From positions 1 through 42,492 of the forward strand of contig JADLER010000108.1 in NCBI GenBank assembly GCA_020846025.1: a stretch of 42,492 nt of DNA, given 5' to 3'. Positions 18,348-26,986 of this stretch are shown here, in pieces. Made by a program: the position numbers and the translations under genes. This DNA comes from Bacteroidia bacterium (GTDB lineage: Bacteria > Bacteroidota > Bacteroidia > B-17B0 > Aurantibacillaceae). The stretch's first letter is position 1; every line of letters begins with the position of its first letter. The notes below the pieces were generated by a model. It did not search any database, had not been told where the DNA came from, and saw only the letters and a program-made list of their open reading frames with translations.

Positions 18348-19643
18348 TTAAATCCCTAATTCAATTTGAAGCACTGCAAAGAAATATTTATTCAAATTCT
18401 CATTTTTATTCAAATCTCTTTCTCTATTATAAAATAGATTGCCTTGTACCTTTAATTTGTGTTGGTATAAATATTTTGTAATACCTGCACCATATTGTTC
18501 GCGCTCTTTTACCTTTGAAATAAGGTCGGAATGTGGGCTTACTAGTGAATGGCGGACAGCAACTTCAAGGTTGTTTTTAAAACAATAACTTAATTGCGAA
18601 TTGATGCCATCACCTGTGGTAATATATCTATTTACACCGTCGCTACCCGTAATAATTGGTGAGCCTTCAGTGTCACGCCTTATATATTCGCTACTTAAAG
18701 CTATACCTTTATATTTGAAAACTAAATCTGCAAAGTAGGCATGGTAACTTCGACTTGCATACAAGTCACTTCCAAGTTGTCCGCCAGTTCTAACCGCTAA
18801 GTCGTTAAAATGATAACCACCTGCGATTGAAATCTTAGGTTTAGGTTCTCGAACCACATCTCCTTCAAAATAATCTCCTCCATTGGTAAACATGCCAAGA
18901 GGTAATAATTCAATTCGCCCAGTATAAGCTAAGCCACAATTGCTTTTTATTGAATTACGCCCTTCCCCGCTAGTAGCCGCTAATTTTGTAATTATAGTAA
19001 ATGTGGTTCCTAAGGTTGAATTGTAATTTACAAAAAATCCAAAATCACGATCTGTTGTATATATTGAGTTGACTATTGAGCGGTCGTAGAATTGTTGTGC
19101 CCCCGATGAGATAATCCGCTGCCTGTTTCCAGGTAACTTGCCTTGTCCTAATGCAAATTGTAGGTTTTTTATTGGCTTATAATAAATCATAGCATCTCGA
19201 ACAATATTTGGACTTGTGTTTTGAGTAGAAGTTTCGTTCATGTTCCAATCCATATCTCCTCTGGAGAAAGATAATTGTAAATAATAATTCCATTGTGTGT
19301 TAACGAGATGTCCTGCAAAACTTAAACGGCATCTTCTTACACGTGCTTCCCATCCACCAGTTTCTATGTGTATATCATCGGGAGTATTCATTAAAAAGCG
19401 GTTTTGCATTCTAAATCGTATATTTATTGAGTAGGAACTATCTGGTGTTGAAAAGCCTAAACCAGTTTTAAAATTAAATTTAGGGGCTTTCTTGGTGTTT
19501 GTTATTTTTAACTCGTTGACTTCATTACTAAGTTTAGTAATATAGGCTAATAAAGTGTCATTAGCTGTTGAAGTTCTATCTTGAGAAAATGTTGTGTATG
19601 CAAAAAAAATATAGCTAATAAGTAAAGTAAATTTTAATTTCAT
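18348..19643 (-). CDS. Outer-membrane porin of the OprO/OprP (phosphate-selective) family
   Basis: A 431-residue outer-membrane beta-barrel with signal peptide 1-21 (ending TTFSQ) and a short coiled segment at about 28-50 as in OprP-like porins. The body shows repeated amphipathic strands (SINIRFRMQNRFLMNT, WEARVRRCRLSFAGHL, NYYLQLSFSRGDMDW) and the family-typical QFALGQGKLPGNRQR. The last strands end in YFFAVLQIELGI, lacking a terminal Phe. Phosphate selectivity is a family label, not shown by the sequence, but the phosphate permease gene directly downstream supports it: together they would give a path across both membranes. Confidence 0.85.
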   Translation of the reverse strand: MKLKFTLLISYIFFAYTTFSQDRTSTANDTLLAYITKLSNEVNELKITNTKKAPKFNFKTGLGFSTPDSSYSINIRFRMQNRFLMNTPDDIHIETGGWEARVRRCRLSFAGHLVNTQWNYYLQLSFSRGDMDWNMNETSTQNTSPNIVRDAMIYYKPIKNLQFALGQGKLPGNRQRIISSGAQQFYDRSIVNSIYTTDRDFGFFVNYNSTLGTTFTIITKLAATSGEGRNSIKSNCGLAYTGRIELLPLGMFTNGGDYFEGDVVREPKPKISIAGGYHFNDLAVRTGGQLGSDLYASRSYHAYFADLVFKYKGIALSSEYIRRDTEGSPIITGSDGVNRYITTGDGINSQLSYCFKNNLEVAVRHSLVSPHSDLISKVKEREQYGAGITKYLYQHKLKVQGNLFYNRERDLNKNENLNKYFFAVLQIELGI

Positions 19644-19747
19644 GTCAAGTAAAGATTAACTTACACAAAATAATTTGACAGATGTTGTTTTAACATCAAT
19701 CTAATGTTACGAAATTGTTAAGATTAAGCCTGACTCCCGAAATTAAA

Positions 19748-21520
19748 TTACTTAACGGTAGATGTGATACTTAGTTCTTTTAGTTGTTCATCGCTAATGG
19801 CACTTGGTGCATCAATCATCATATCTCTACCAGAGTTGTTTTTAGGGAATGCTATAAAATCCCTAATGGAATCGCTACCACCAAATAATGAACATAAGCG
19901 ATCGAATCCAAAGGCAAGCCCACCGTGTGGAGGTGCACCATATTCAAAAGCATTCATTAAAAATCCGAATTGTTCTTGAGCTTCTTCTTTAGTGAACCCT
20001 AATAAATCAAACATCTGAGCTTGTAATTCACGGTTATAAATACGAATACTACCACCACCAATTTCTACACCATTTATAACCATGTCGTACGCATTGGCTC
20101 TTACTTCGCCTGGATTTGATTTTAGTTTTCCAATATCTTCTGGTTTAGGTGAAGTAAACGGATGATGTTTAGCTACCCATCTACCACGATACGATTCTAA
20201 TAAGTTTGTATCGTTTTCATTCCATTCAAGCAAAGGAAAATCAACAACCCATAAACACGAGTACTTGTTTTTGTCTCTTAAACCAAGTCTTGAGCCCATT
20301 TCTAAACGTAGTTCGCTCAAAGCTTTTTGAGTTTTTTCTTTTTCTCCTGCTAAGATTAAAATTAAATCTCCTGCTTCTGCATTAAAAGCAGTTGCCCATT
20401 TTTTTAATTCCTCTTCATTATAAAATTTATCTACACTTGATTTTATGGTTCCGTCAGCATTATATCGGGCATAAACTAGTCCAGTAGCGCCTATTTGAGG
20501 TCGTTTTACAAATTCAGTGAGTTCATCTATCTGTTTTCGGGTATAATCAGCAGCGCCTTTAGCGCAAATACCAACCACAAATGTGGCATTATCGAATACC
20601 GGGAAACCTTTTCCTTTTACAAGATCGTTTAATTCTACAAACTTCATTTCAAACCTTGTGTCAGGCTTATCGTTGCCATAATATTTCATAGCATCGGCAT
20701 AAGTCATGTGTGGTAAATGAGGTATATCAATGCCTTTTACTTTTTTAAATAGATGTTTTATTAGGCCTTCAAAAGTATCTAAGATGTCTTGTTGCTCCAC
20801 AAAACTCATTTCGCAATCTATTTGTGTAAATTCAGGTTGTCTATCTGCACGCAAATCTTCATCCCTAAAGCATTTTACAATTTGGTAATATCTATCAAAC
20901 CCTGCAACCATTAATAGTTGCTTAAAGGTTTGAGGGCTTTGCGGTAGAGCATAAAATTCACCTTGGTTCATCCGGCTAGGTACAACAAAGTCTCTTGCAC
21001 CCTCGGGTGTTGATTTAATAAGAACAGGAGTTTCAACTTCAAGAAAATTTTTTGAGTCTAAATAATTACGTGTTTCAATAGCTAAGCGATGACGTAACTC
21101 TAAATTCTTACGAACGGTATTCCTTCTTAAATCTAAATAACGATACTTCATTCTCAATTCATCGCCTCCGTCTGTATCATCTTCTATGGTAAACGGAGGA
21201 GTAACTGCATCATTTAAAACTTTCAGTTGAGTTACTTTAATTTCTATTTCGCCCGTTGGATTGTTTTTGTTTTTGCTTTCACGTTCAATAACTGTTCCGG
21301 TAACTTGCAAAACAAATTCTCGAGATAGTTGGCGAGCCTTTGCACAAAGCGCCTTATCCCAGTCTTCATTAAAGACTAATTGTGTAATGCCGTATCTGTC
21401 GCGCAAATCAATAAACGTCATTCCTCCTAAGTCGCGCGACTTTTGAACCCAACCAGATAAAGTAATTTCTTTATTAATATCTGATAATCTTAACTCTCCG
21501 CAAGTGTGTGTACGTAGCAT
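19748..21520 (-). CDS. aspS: Aspartyl-tRNA synthetase
   Basis: A 590-residue class II synthetase of the bacterial type, charging tRNA-Asp. An N-terminal anticodon-binding OB fold ([20 protein letters not shown]), motif 2 in [20 protein letters not shown], the bacterial insertion (GAD) domain at about 300-410 and motif 3 [10 protein letters not shown] are present. Full length and intact. It has a gap of 104 bases to the porin downstream and 69 bases from the superoxide dismutase stop upstream. Whether it also charges tRNA-Asn cannot be told from this window. Confidence 0.96.
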   Translation of the reverse strand: MLRTHTCGELRLSDINKEITLSGWVQKSRDLGGMTFIDLRDRYGITQLVFNEDWDKALCAKARQLSREFVLQVTGTVIERESKNKNNPTGEIEIKVTQLKVLNDAVTPPFTIEDDTDGGDELRMKYRYLDLRRNTVRKNLELRHRLAIETRNYLDSKNFLEVETPVLIKSTPEGARDFVVPSRMNQGEFYALPQSPQTFKQLLMVAGFDRYYQIVKCFRDEDLRADRQPEFTQIDCEMSFVEQQDILDTFEGLIKHLFKKVKGIDIPHLPHMTYADAMKYYGNDKPDTRFEMKFVELNDLVKGKGFPVFDNATFVVGICAKGAADYTRKQIDELTEFVKRPQIGATGLVYARYNADGTIKSSVDKFYNEEELKKWATAFNAEAGDLILILAGEKEKTQKALSELRLEMGSRLGLRDKNKYSCLWVVDFPLLEWNENDTNLLESYRGRWVAKHHPFTSPKPEDIGKLKSNPGEVRANAYDMVINGVEIGGGSIRIYNRELQAQMFDLLGFTKEEAQEQFGFLMNAFEYGAPPHGGLAFGFDRLCSLFGGSDSIRDFIAFPKNNSGRDMMIDAPSAISDEQLKELSITSTVK

Positions 21521-21589
21521 AGCTTCAATAAATTAGGCAACTAAATTACTTAACTTATTGGCAATTAAAAAATTTACAATTAGTAAATT

Positions 21590-22336
21590 TTATTTAGAAG
21601 AGTAAAGTTCTTCGGCTTTATCCCAATTAACAACATTCCACCAATTGGTAATGTAATCGCCACGTTTGTTTTGGTATTTAAGGTAATAAGCATGTTCCCA
21701 TACATCTATACCAAGTATAATTTTTCCTTGTTGTTCAGAAACTTTCATGGCAGGATTATCTTGGTTGGGAGTAGAGGTTATAATAAGTTTGCCATTTTGT
21801 TCAATCAACCAACACCAGCCGCTTCCAAATTGTTTGGTAGCTTTTTCGGTAAATTGTTTTTTCAACTCATCAAATGAGTTGAAATCTTTCTTCATGGCAT
21901 CTGCTAGTCTTCCTACTGGCATATTTGGTTTTGCTTCTTTATTTGGTTTTAATAATGACCAAAATAAAGTATGGTTTACATGTCCACCTAAATTATTTCT
22001 TATAGCTAAGGGGGCTGAAGCATCAATGTTTTGGCAGTTTTGAATATCTGATATTTTGAAATCTATAACAGATGAGTTTTCAATGGCTTTATTTAGGTTA
22101 TTTACATAACCTTGATGATGTTTTGAGTAATGAATTTCCATAGTTTCCTTATCAATAAATGGCTCTAAAGCATCATAAGCATAAGGCAAAGGCGCAAGTT
22201 TAAAATGGGCGTCTGTTTCTGTGGCAGTTGCTATTTCATTAAGAGCTTGTAACTGAGTTTCGCCTACTAATTTTGTGGCAATAGCTGAAACTCCAAGTAC
22301 ACCTAACTTTTTAAAAAAATCCCTTCTATTTTCCAT
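21590..22336 (-). CDS. sodA: Superoxide dismutase (Mn/Fe), exported by a Tat-type signal
   Basis: A 248-residue Mn/Fe superoxide dismutase with an N-terminal extension of about 45 residues that carries a twin-arginine motif (NRRDFFKKLG) followed by a hydrophobic stretch, so it is predicted to be exported folded by Tat. Metal ligands are H69, H122 (GGHVNHTLFW), D211 and H215 (DVWEHAYYLKYQ). GGHxNHxxFW and the NQD glutamine pattern favour manganese, but metal use is hard to call in this family. Cys replaces the usual Ala in GSGWCWL. The gene starts 6 bases after the stop of the biotin carrier gene. An AT-only hairpin overlaps its stop. Confidence 0.93.
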   Translation of the reverse strand: MENRRDFFKKLGVLGVSAIATKLVGETQLQALNEIATATETDAHFKLAPLPYAYDALEPFIDKETMEIHYSKHHQGYVNNLNKAIENSSVIDFKISDIQNCQNIDASAPLAIRNNLGGHVNHTLFWSLLKPNKEAKPNMPVGRLADAMKKDFNSFDELKKQFTEKATKQFGSGWCWLIEQNGKLIITSTPNQDNPAMKVSEQQGKIILGIDVWEHAYYLKYQNKRGDYITNWWNVVNWDKAEELYSSK

Positions 22337-22342
22337 AACTTC

Positions 22343-22852
22343 TTAAAATTGAATAAGTATTTGATTTTTTTCTACAGCTACTCCTTTATTAATAGCTATT
22401 TTTTTGATTGTACCATCGGTAGGCGATTTTAAAATATTCTCCATCTTCATAGCTTCTAATACAATAAGCGCATCACCTTTTTTTACTTCTTGCCCTTCTG
22501 CTACTAGGATGTTCAGTACCATACCAGGCATTGGTGCTTTAATATCGTTTACTTTTTTAGATGCAAGATTATCTAACCCTAAGTTGTGAAGTAGCTCGTC
22601 GTATTTATCTTTTATATCGAGTGTGTAGGGTGAGTTATTTATTTTAACAAAAAGTTTTTTATCTTCTGCCATATATTTTACAACCTCAAGATTATAAGAT
22701 ACATTATCTTTTAGTAAATGATAAACACCTTCTCTGATTCTAATAATATCAGCTTTGAATTCGGTATTATTTAAGGTTCCAGTTAAATGGGTAGATGTTG
22801 AAGATATATCTGTTTTAAACTCTTTATCTCCGTTTATTTTTATTGTGTACAT
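22343..22852 (-). CDS. Biotin carboxyl carrier protein / biotin-lipoyl attachment protein
   Basis: A 169-residue protein whose last 70 residues form a biotinyl domain with the biotin-lysine motif EAMKM (K136) and the APMPGMV loop at about 106-112. It would carry carboxyl groups between a biotin carboxylase and a carboxyltransferase. The N-terminal half is beta-rich, resembling the BT-type region of acyl-CoA carboxylase alpha chains. No carboxylase gene is in the window, so it belongs to an enzyme encoded elsewhere (propionyl-CoA carboxylase is one candidate). It heads a two-gene unit with the superoxide dismutase. A perfect -7 box ends 4 bases before the ATG, suggesting a leaderless transcript. 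Confidence 0.9.
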   Translation of the reverse strand: MYTIKINGDKEFKTDISSTSTHLTGTLNNTEFKADIIRIREGVYHLLKDNVSYNLEVVKYMAEDKKLFVKINNSPYTLDIKDKYDELLHNLGLDNLASKKVNDIKAPMPGMVLNILVAEGQEVKKGDALIVLEAMKMENILKSPTDGTIKKIAINKGVAVEKNQILIQF

Positions 22853-22856
22853 ACAG

Positions 22857-22864
22857 CAAATTTA
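22857..22864 (-). promoter_or_regulatory. -7 box upstream of the biotin carrier gene (TAAATTTG)
   Basis: The minus strand reads TAAATTTG, an exact TAnnTTTG match, with 4 bases to the ATG. By the spacing seen at the SRP RNA, transcription would begin at the start codon. Confidence 0.45.
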
Positions 22865-22883
22865 ACTTATATTCATATAAATA

Positions 22884-22915
22884 AAAATGCCCTAATTGAA
22901 AAATTAGGGCATTTT
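22884..22915. terminator. Strong hairpin terminator
   Basis: A perfect 14-bp stem, AAAATGCCCTAATT (22884-22897) with AATTAGGGCATTTT (22902-22915), closed by a GAAA loop, lies 20 bases past the stop of the minus-strand secreted-protein gene and before the biotin carrier promoter. The T-run follows on the minus strand, where it would end that gene's transcript. Confidence 0.88.
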
Positions 22916-22935
22916 AACGTTCAATCATAGAGAAA

Positions 22936-23748
22936 TTATTTTTTTATAAATTCCCCCATTTTATTATCGTAGTTTAAGAAATATCCGCCTTTAGCTAAGT
23001 TAGAAGCATCTACCTTAGAACCGAATCCTCTTTTTACAACATTTCCATACTGATCATAAATTTCATACATTGTTTCAACTGGTTTATCACCTGTAACGAA
23101 ATTAATTTCTTTAGATACTTTTACTGGAGCGAAAGTAATATCTGGTACACCCGATGTGAATTCAACTGGTTTAGATAAACGAGGCTGGCCACTATAATCA
23201 GTTTGACGAACTCTTAATTGGTTTTTTCCAGAATGAGGCTCAACTTTGTAAGTGTAATTATTAGTTTTTGGAGTACCATCACCATCTACTTCACCTACTT
23301 TTACCCATTTATTCCAGCGGAACTGTTCTACTGCATAAGCTAATTTTCCAGTTTCAGATTTAGTTGACCATTTTAAAGTACCATCTTTATCAACCGTCAT
23401 TGATATAACTTCAAAAGTACTCTTAGGTTTTAGAACTTCAGGGTTTAGAACTTTAGGTTTGCAATCTTCTTTGTGCTTAATTTTAATTTCAACTTTATCT
23501 CCAATAGCTAATTTATGAGGTTTAAAATCAACTTCAAAAGCACTTGAGTTTGTTTCATCAGTAGTAATGTTGCCATTAACTAAAACTTCTGTTACACAAA
23601 AACCAACACCTCCGCTACCAAACGGATTTTGTACATATAAATTTTTACCTTGGTAATTTCCCTCCAAAATAATAACACCTCCTTGAGCTATACCATTATT
23701 GGCAGAGAACAATAAAGGAAGAAAAAGTATAGAATAAATTTTTTTCAT
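22936..23748 (-). CDS. Secreted protein of unknown function with a possible C-terminal sorting-like segment
   Basis: The frame opens at 23775, but the ATG at 23748 gives a standard signal peptide (MKKIYSILFLPLLFS, cleaved near AQ), so that start is preferred; the protein is then 270 residues. The body is beta-rich, with repeated blocks (VEIKIKHKEDCKPKVLNPEV, LRVRQTDYSGQPRLSKPVEF) suggesting Ig or fibronectin-like folds. The end (TMYEIYDQYGNVVKRGFGSK, then LAKGGYFLNY) resembles a type A T9SS sorting domain but is short and lacks the usual FPNP block. I do not recognise a family. It has its own strong terminator and is divergent from the peptide-binding lipoprotein gene. Confidence 0.75.
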   Translation of the reverse strand: MKKIYSILFLPLLFSANNGIAQGGVIILEGNYQGKNLYVQNPFGSGGVGFCVTEVLVNGNITTDETNSSAFEVDFKPHKLAIGDKVEIKIKHKEDCKPKVLNPEVLKPKSTFEVISMTVDKDGTLKWSTKSETGKLAYAVEQFRWNKWVKVGEVDGDGTPKTNNYTYKVEPHSGKNQLRVRQTDYSGQPRLSKPVEFTSGVPDITFAPVKVSKEINFVTGDKPVETMYEIYDQYGNVVKRGFGSKVDASNLAKGGYFLNYDNKMGEFIKK

Positions 23749-23913
23749 AAATAGTAGTTTTAAGCACGTCTGCAAAAAAGTTATGCAATATTAATACGAT
23801 AATTGAGAAAAACAAAATAAAATTTAATTTTTTTGTCCTAAAAATGAAAATTGTCTGTAATTTTTTCAAAATTGTCGATAATATCGTATATTTAAGCAGT
23901 TTTTCATTTGTTT

Positions 23914-25611
23914 ATGCTACGATTTATTTTAGTTATTTTATTACCAATAATAATACTCATTAGTACTTCATGTACTAGTGAAGGAAACTCTACATCAGCG
24001 GGAAATTCGGGTAGTTCAGGAGGAACATTTGTAATGGCTGAGAATAATCAGATTGTGACACTTTTTCCACTTTCGGTTACTTCACAAGCCGAAGCTATTG
24101 TGGTGTCTCAATTTCATGAGCCTTTGGTGCGTTTGGACTCTAAAACTTTAGAAGTTATTCCAGGATTAGTTGAAAAATGGGAAAAACAACCTAATAGTAA
24201 TGTGATGATTTTTCACTTACGAAAGGGGGTACATTTTCAAGATGACAAATGCTATCCAAATGGTAAAGGCCCTGAAATTACTGCCAAAGACGTGTTATTT
24301 ACTTTTAACACTTTGGCAACTAAATCAGAATTTAATTATCAGTTCAATACATTCTTACAAGGAAGAATACAAGGAGTAGATGATTACTATAATCAAAAGG
24401 CAACAACTATAGTAGGATTTAAAATTATAGATGATTATACATTTTCAATTGAATTAACTTGTCCAGCTTTTGCATTTTTAAAGGTATTGAGTGGGCCTGC
24501 ATTTTCAGTAATAAATGAAGTTGCTTTTAAGAACTATGGTAAAAACCTTAAAACGGGAGCAGGGCCATTTATGTATTCTTCATTATCTGGAATAGATAAA
24601 ATTGTATTAGTAAAAAATCCAAATTATTATTTAAAAGATAGTGCAGGAAATTCTTTACCATACTTGGATACTCTTATAATGCTTACTAATACATCTATAG
24701 AAGATGGTTTAAACAAGTTTGAGAAAGGACAAATTGATTTAATAAATACATTACCATCACTTCGTGTGAAAGAAATAATAGAGAAAAATATTAGCGAGTT
24801 TAAAGGCACACCGCCCAAAGCTATTATACAACATGAGCCTGAAATGATAAGTCAATATTATGTGTTTAATATTACTCAAAAACCATTTGATGATGTAAAA
24901 GTACGACAAGCCATTAATTATGCGGTAGATAGAGCAAAAATTGTTGATAATGTATTGCGAGGTCAGGCTATTGCACCTGCTTTTCATGGCATTACTCCAG
25001 GTACTTTTATAGGGTATAATATAAACCAAATTAATGGGTATAATCTAGATATTGAAAAAGCTAAAAAACTTTTAGCGGAAGCTGGGTATCCTAATGGTCA
25101 GGGTTTTCCTGAAATGAGAGTATTGGTTAATTCAGGTAATTCAAGAAATAGTTCGGTGGCAGTGGAAATTCAAAAACAATTAAAAATGAATTTAAATATC
25201 AATGTAAATTTTGAGTCGTTACCAAATTCTCAGAAATATGATTTACAAATGCATGGAAAAGGCGATGTGTTTAGAGATGCATGGGTAGCCGATTATCCTA
25301 GTCCAGAATCTTTCTTAAGTTTATTTAGCAGTAATGGAGTGCCAATAGATAATAACGAGCCTAGTTTTCCAAACACCTCAAGGTATAAAAACGCAGAGTT
25401 TGATAATTACTTTAATACAGCTAAAAACTTTGATAATAAAGACAGCAGTTATACTTATTTTATGAAAGCAGAACAATTATTAATGAAAGATGCTGTAATT
25501 ATTCCATTGTGGTATGAAGGTTCATATCGTTTGTTATCAGGAAAAATTATTAATTTAAATTTAAATGCCATGCGTTATTATGATTTTACAAAAACATATA
25601 AATCAAAATAG
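23914..25611 (+). CDS. Extracellular solute-binding lipoprotein, family 5 (oligopeptide/dipeptide type)
   Basis: A 565-residue lipoprotein of the DppA/OppA family. The frame could open with a TTG at 23908, but the ATG at 23914 gives a normal signal ending in the lipobox ISTSC (Cys at residue 20). The body has typical motifs: FHLRKGVHFQDDK, the AKDVLFTFNTL segment, GAGPFMY and VRQAINYAVDRAKIVDNVLRG, a family hallmark. The C-terminal lobe has WVADYPSPESFLSLF. It would bind peptides or similar solutes at the cell envelope. No ABC permease or ATPase gene lies nearby, so it either serves a transporter encoded elsewhere or has another job. It is separated by 33 bases from the J-domain gene. Confidence 0.92.
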   Translation: MLRFILVILLPIIILISTSCTSEGNSTSAGNSGSSGGTFVMAENNQIVTLFPLSVTSQAEAIVVSQFHEPLVRLDSKTLEVIPGLVEKWEKQPNSNVMIFHLRKGVHFQDDKCYPNGKGPEITAKDVLFTFNTLATKSEFNYQFNTFLQGRIQGVDDYYNQKATTIVGFKIIDDYTFSIELTCPAFAFLKVLSGPAFSVINEVAFKNYGKNLKTGAGPFMYSSLSGIDKIVLVKNPNYYLKDSAGNSLPYLDTLIMLTNTSIEDGLNKFEKGQIDLINTLPSLRVKEIIEKNISEFKGTPPKAIIQHEPEMISQYYVFNITQKPFDDVKVRQAINYAVDRAKIVDNVLRGQAIAPAFHGITPGTFIGYNINQINGYNLDIEKAKKLLAEAGYPNGQGFPEMRVLVNSGNSRNSSVAVEIQKQLKMNLNINVNFESLPNSQKYDLQMHGKGDVFRDAWVADYPSPESFLSLFSSNGVPIDNNEPSFPNTSRYKNAEFDNYFNTAKNFDNKDSSYTYFMKAEQLLMKDAVIIPLWYEGSYRLLSGKIINLNLNAMRYYDFTKTYKSK

Positions 25612-25644
25612 GCAATTTGTAATTTAATTTTTGGTTTTTAGTAA

Positions 25645-26178
25645 ATGGCAGATTACTATACTATATTAGGCGTACCAAAAACTGCCAGCGATGATGAAAT
25701 AAAAAAGGCTTTTAGAAAGTTAGCAAAGATTTATCATCCTGATAAAAATCCCACAAACCCAAATGCAAAACAGTTTTTTCAAACGATTTTGAAAGCATAT
25801 CATGTCTTAAGCAACTCAAATTCCAGAAGAAGATACGATTTATCACATTCACAACCTAACACAACTCATCAGCAAAAGCAACAATATCATCGTAGGCGAA
25901 CTGGAAAAGATAAGGAGGTTACAGAACAAGAGTTTAAAAGGCGGGAATATTATCGAAATCATTATCAAGCAAAACAAAAAACGGCACCTCTACCACATAC
26001 CCAAAGGTATAGCGATTATAAATATGTTTTATTTGCAACGCCTATAGCAGTAGGGTTGCTTATGTTAATAGTGTCAGTTTTAAACCCAACACCGCAGCCT
26101 CCTGTTATAAAGCAAGGGCCAAAGGTTGTAATTACAAGGCTTAGTTTAGATTCAATAGATACAACACAAACGAAATAA
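25645..26178 (+). CDS. J-domain protein with a C-terminal membrane anchor
   Basis: A 177-residue protein. Residues 1-66 form a complete J domain with the HPD motif at 31-33 ([16 protein letters not shown]), which stimulates ATP hydrolysis by Hsp70 (DnaK). A basic, Gln/His-rich linker (about 68-120) leads to one membrane helix at about 127-146 and a short tail of about 30 residues. The zinc-finger and substrate-binding parts of true DnaJ are missing, so it is a membrane-tethered type III J protein that probably recruits Hsp70 to a site at the membrane. It begins a close run of genes: the hydrolase starts 3 bases after it. Confidence 0.88.
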   Translation: MADYYTILGVPKTASDDEIKKAFRKLAKIYHPDKNPTNPNAKQFFQTILKAYHVLSNSNSRRRYDLSHSQPNTTHQQKQQYHRRRTGKDKEVTEQEFKRREYYRNHYQAKQKTAPLPHTQRYSDYKYVLFATPIAVGLLMLIVSVLNPTPQPPVIKQGPKVVITRLSLDSIDTTQTK

Positions 26179-26181
26179 CTC

Positions 26182-26982
26182 ATGTTAAAATCAATTGTTT
26201 TTAGAAGTGGTAAGGTTCAGTTTTCAGATACGGGTAAGGGTAGAGTAGTGGTGCTTTTACATGGTTTCTTAGGTTCTAGTCAAATTTGGCAAAATGTTAT
26301 AGATGATTTATCTAAGTTGTATCGAGTTATTGCAATTGATTTGCCAGGGCATGGAGGAACAGATTGTTTTGGATATGTGCACACCTCAGAGCTTAATGCT
26401 AAATGTGTGAAAGCGGTAATGGATAGTTTGAGACTAAAAAAATACGTTCTTGTTGGTCATAGCATGGGAGGTTATGCAGCTTTGGCATTTGCAGAACTTT
26501 ATCCAGATAATTTACGTGGATTGTGTTTATATCATTCAACTGCTTTTGCAGATAGTGAGGAGAAAAAACGAGATAGAACACGTTCAATAAAAGTTGTAAA
26601 AGCCAATCATCAAATTTTTACCTCAGAAGTTATTAAGAATTTATTTGCCACTAAGAATATTAAATATTTGAAACATGAAATTGCCTTTGCACAAAAAATT
26701 GCATCTAAAATCTCTAAACAATCTATAATTGCGGCATTAGAAGGCATGAAAGACAGGCCAAATAGAGATATCATCTTGGGTATGGCGCATTATCCAATTA
26801 TGATGGTTATTGGTGAGTTAGACAATGTTTTGCCTGTATCACAATTATTGGAACAAGCAGAACTAATTAAACACAAGCACGTACTTTATTTGGAACATGA
26901 TGGTCATATGGGTTTTTTAGAAAATCCAAAACAAAGTAGTAAAGCACTTAGAAAGTTCTTAAGACAATGTTATAGATCTTAA
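26182..26982 (+). CDS. Alpha/beta-hydrolase
   Basis: A 266-residue single-domain alpha/beta hydrolase. The catalytic triad is visible: S94 in the nucleophile elbow GHSMGG, D214 in IGELDNVLP and H242 in HDGHMGFLENP. The oxyanion-hole LLHGFLGSS is at about 25-33 and DLPGHGGTD at about 53-61. There is no signal peptide, so it is cytoplasmic. The fold fits an esterase or the MenH/BioH-like groups, and the substrate is unknown. It is held tightly between the J-domain gene (3 bases) and the sensor kinase gene (4 bases), so it is almost certainly cotranscribed with them. Confidence 0.9.
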   Translation: MLKSIVFRSGKVQFSDTGKGRVVVLLHGFLGSSQIWQNVIDDLSKLYRVIAIDLPGHGGTDCFGYVHTSELNAKCVKAVMDSLRLKKYVLVGHSMGGYAALAFAELYPDNLRGLCLYHSTAFADSEEKKRDRTRSIKVVKANHQIFTSEVIKNLFATKNIKYLKHEIAFAQKIASKISKQSIIAALEGMKDRPNRDIILGMAHYPIMMVIGELDNVLPVSQLLEQAELIKHKHVLYLEHDGHMGFLENPKQSSKALRKFLRQCYRS

Positions 26983-26986
26983 TGAT

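Noticed and set aside
21569-21591. Hairpin AAAATTTAC/GTAAATTTT at the superoxide dismutase stop
   Set aside because: Almost pure A and T, overlaps the stop codon, and has no good T-run; too weak to call a terminator.
23794-23889. Inverted 8-mer ATACGATA / TATCGTAT in the divergent region before the secreted protein and the peptide-binding lipoprotein
   Set aside because: One 8-base match in about 130 AT-rich bases is not improbable, and no third copy or palindromic context supports an operator.
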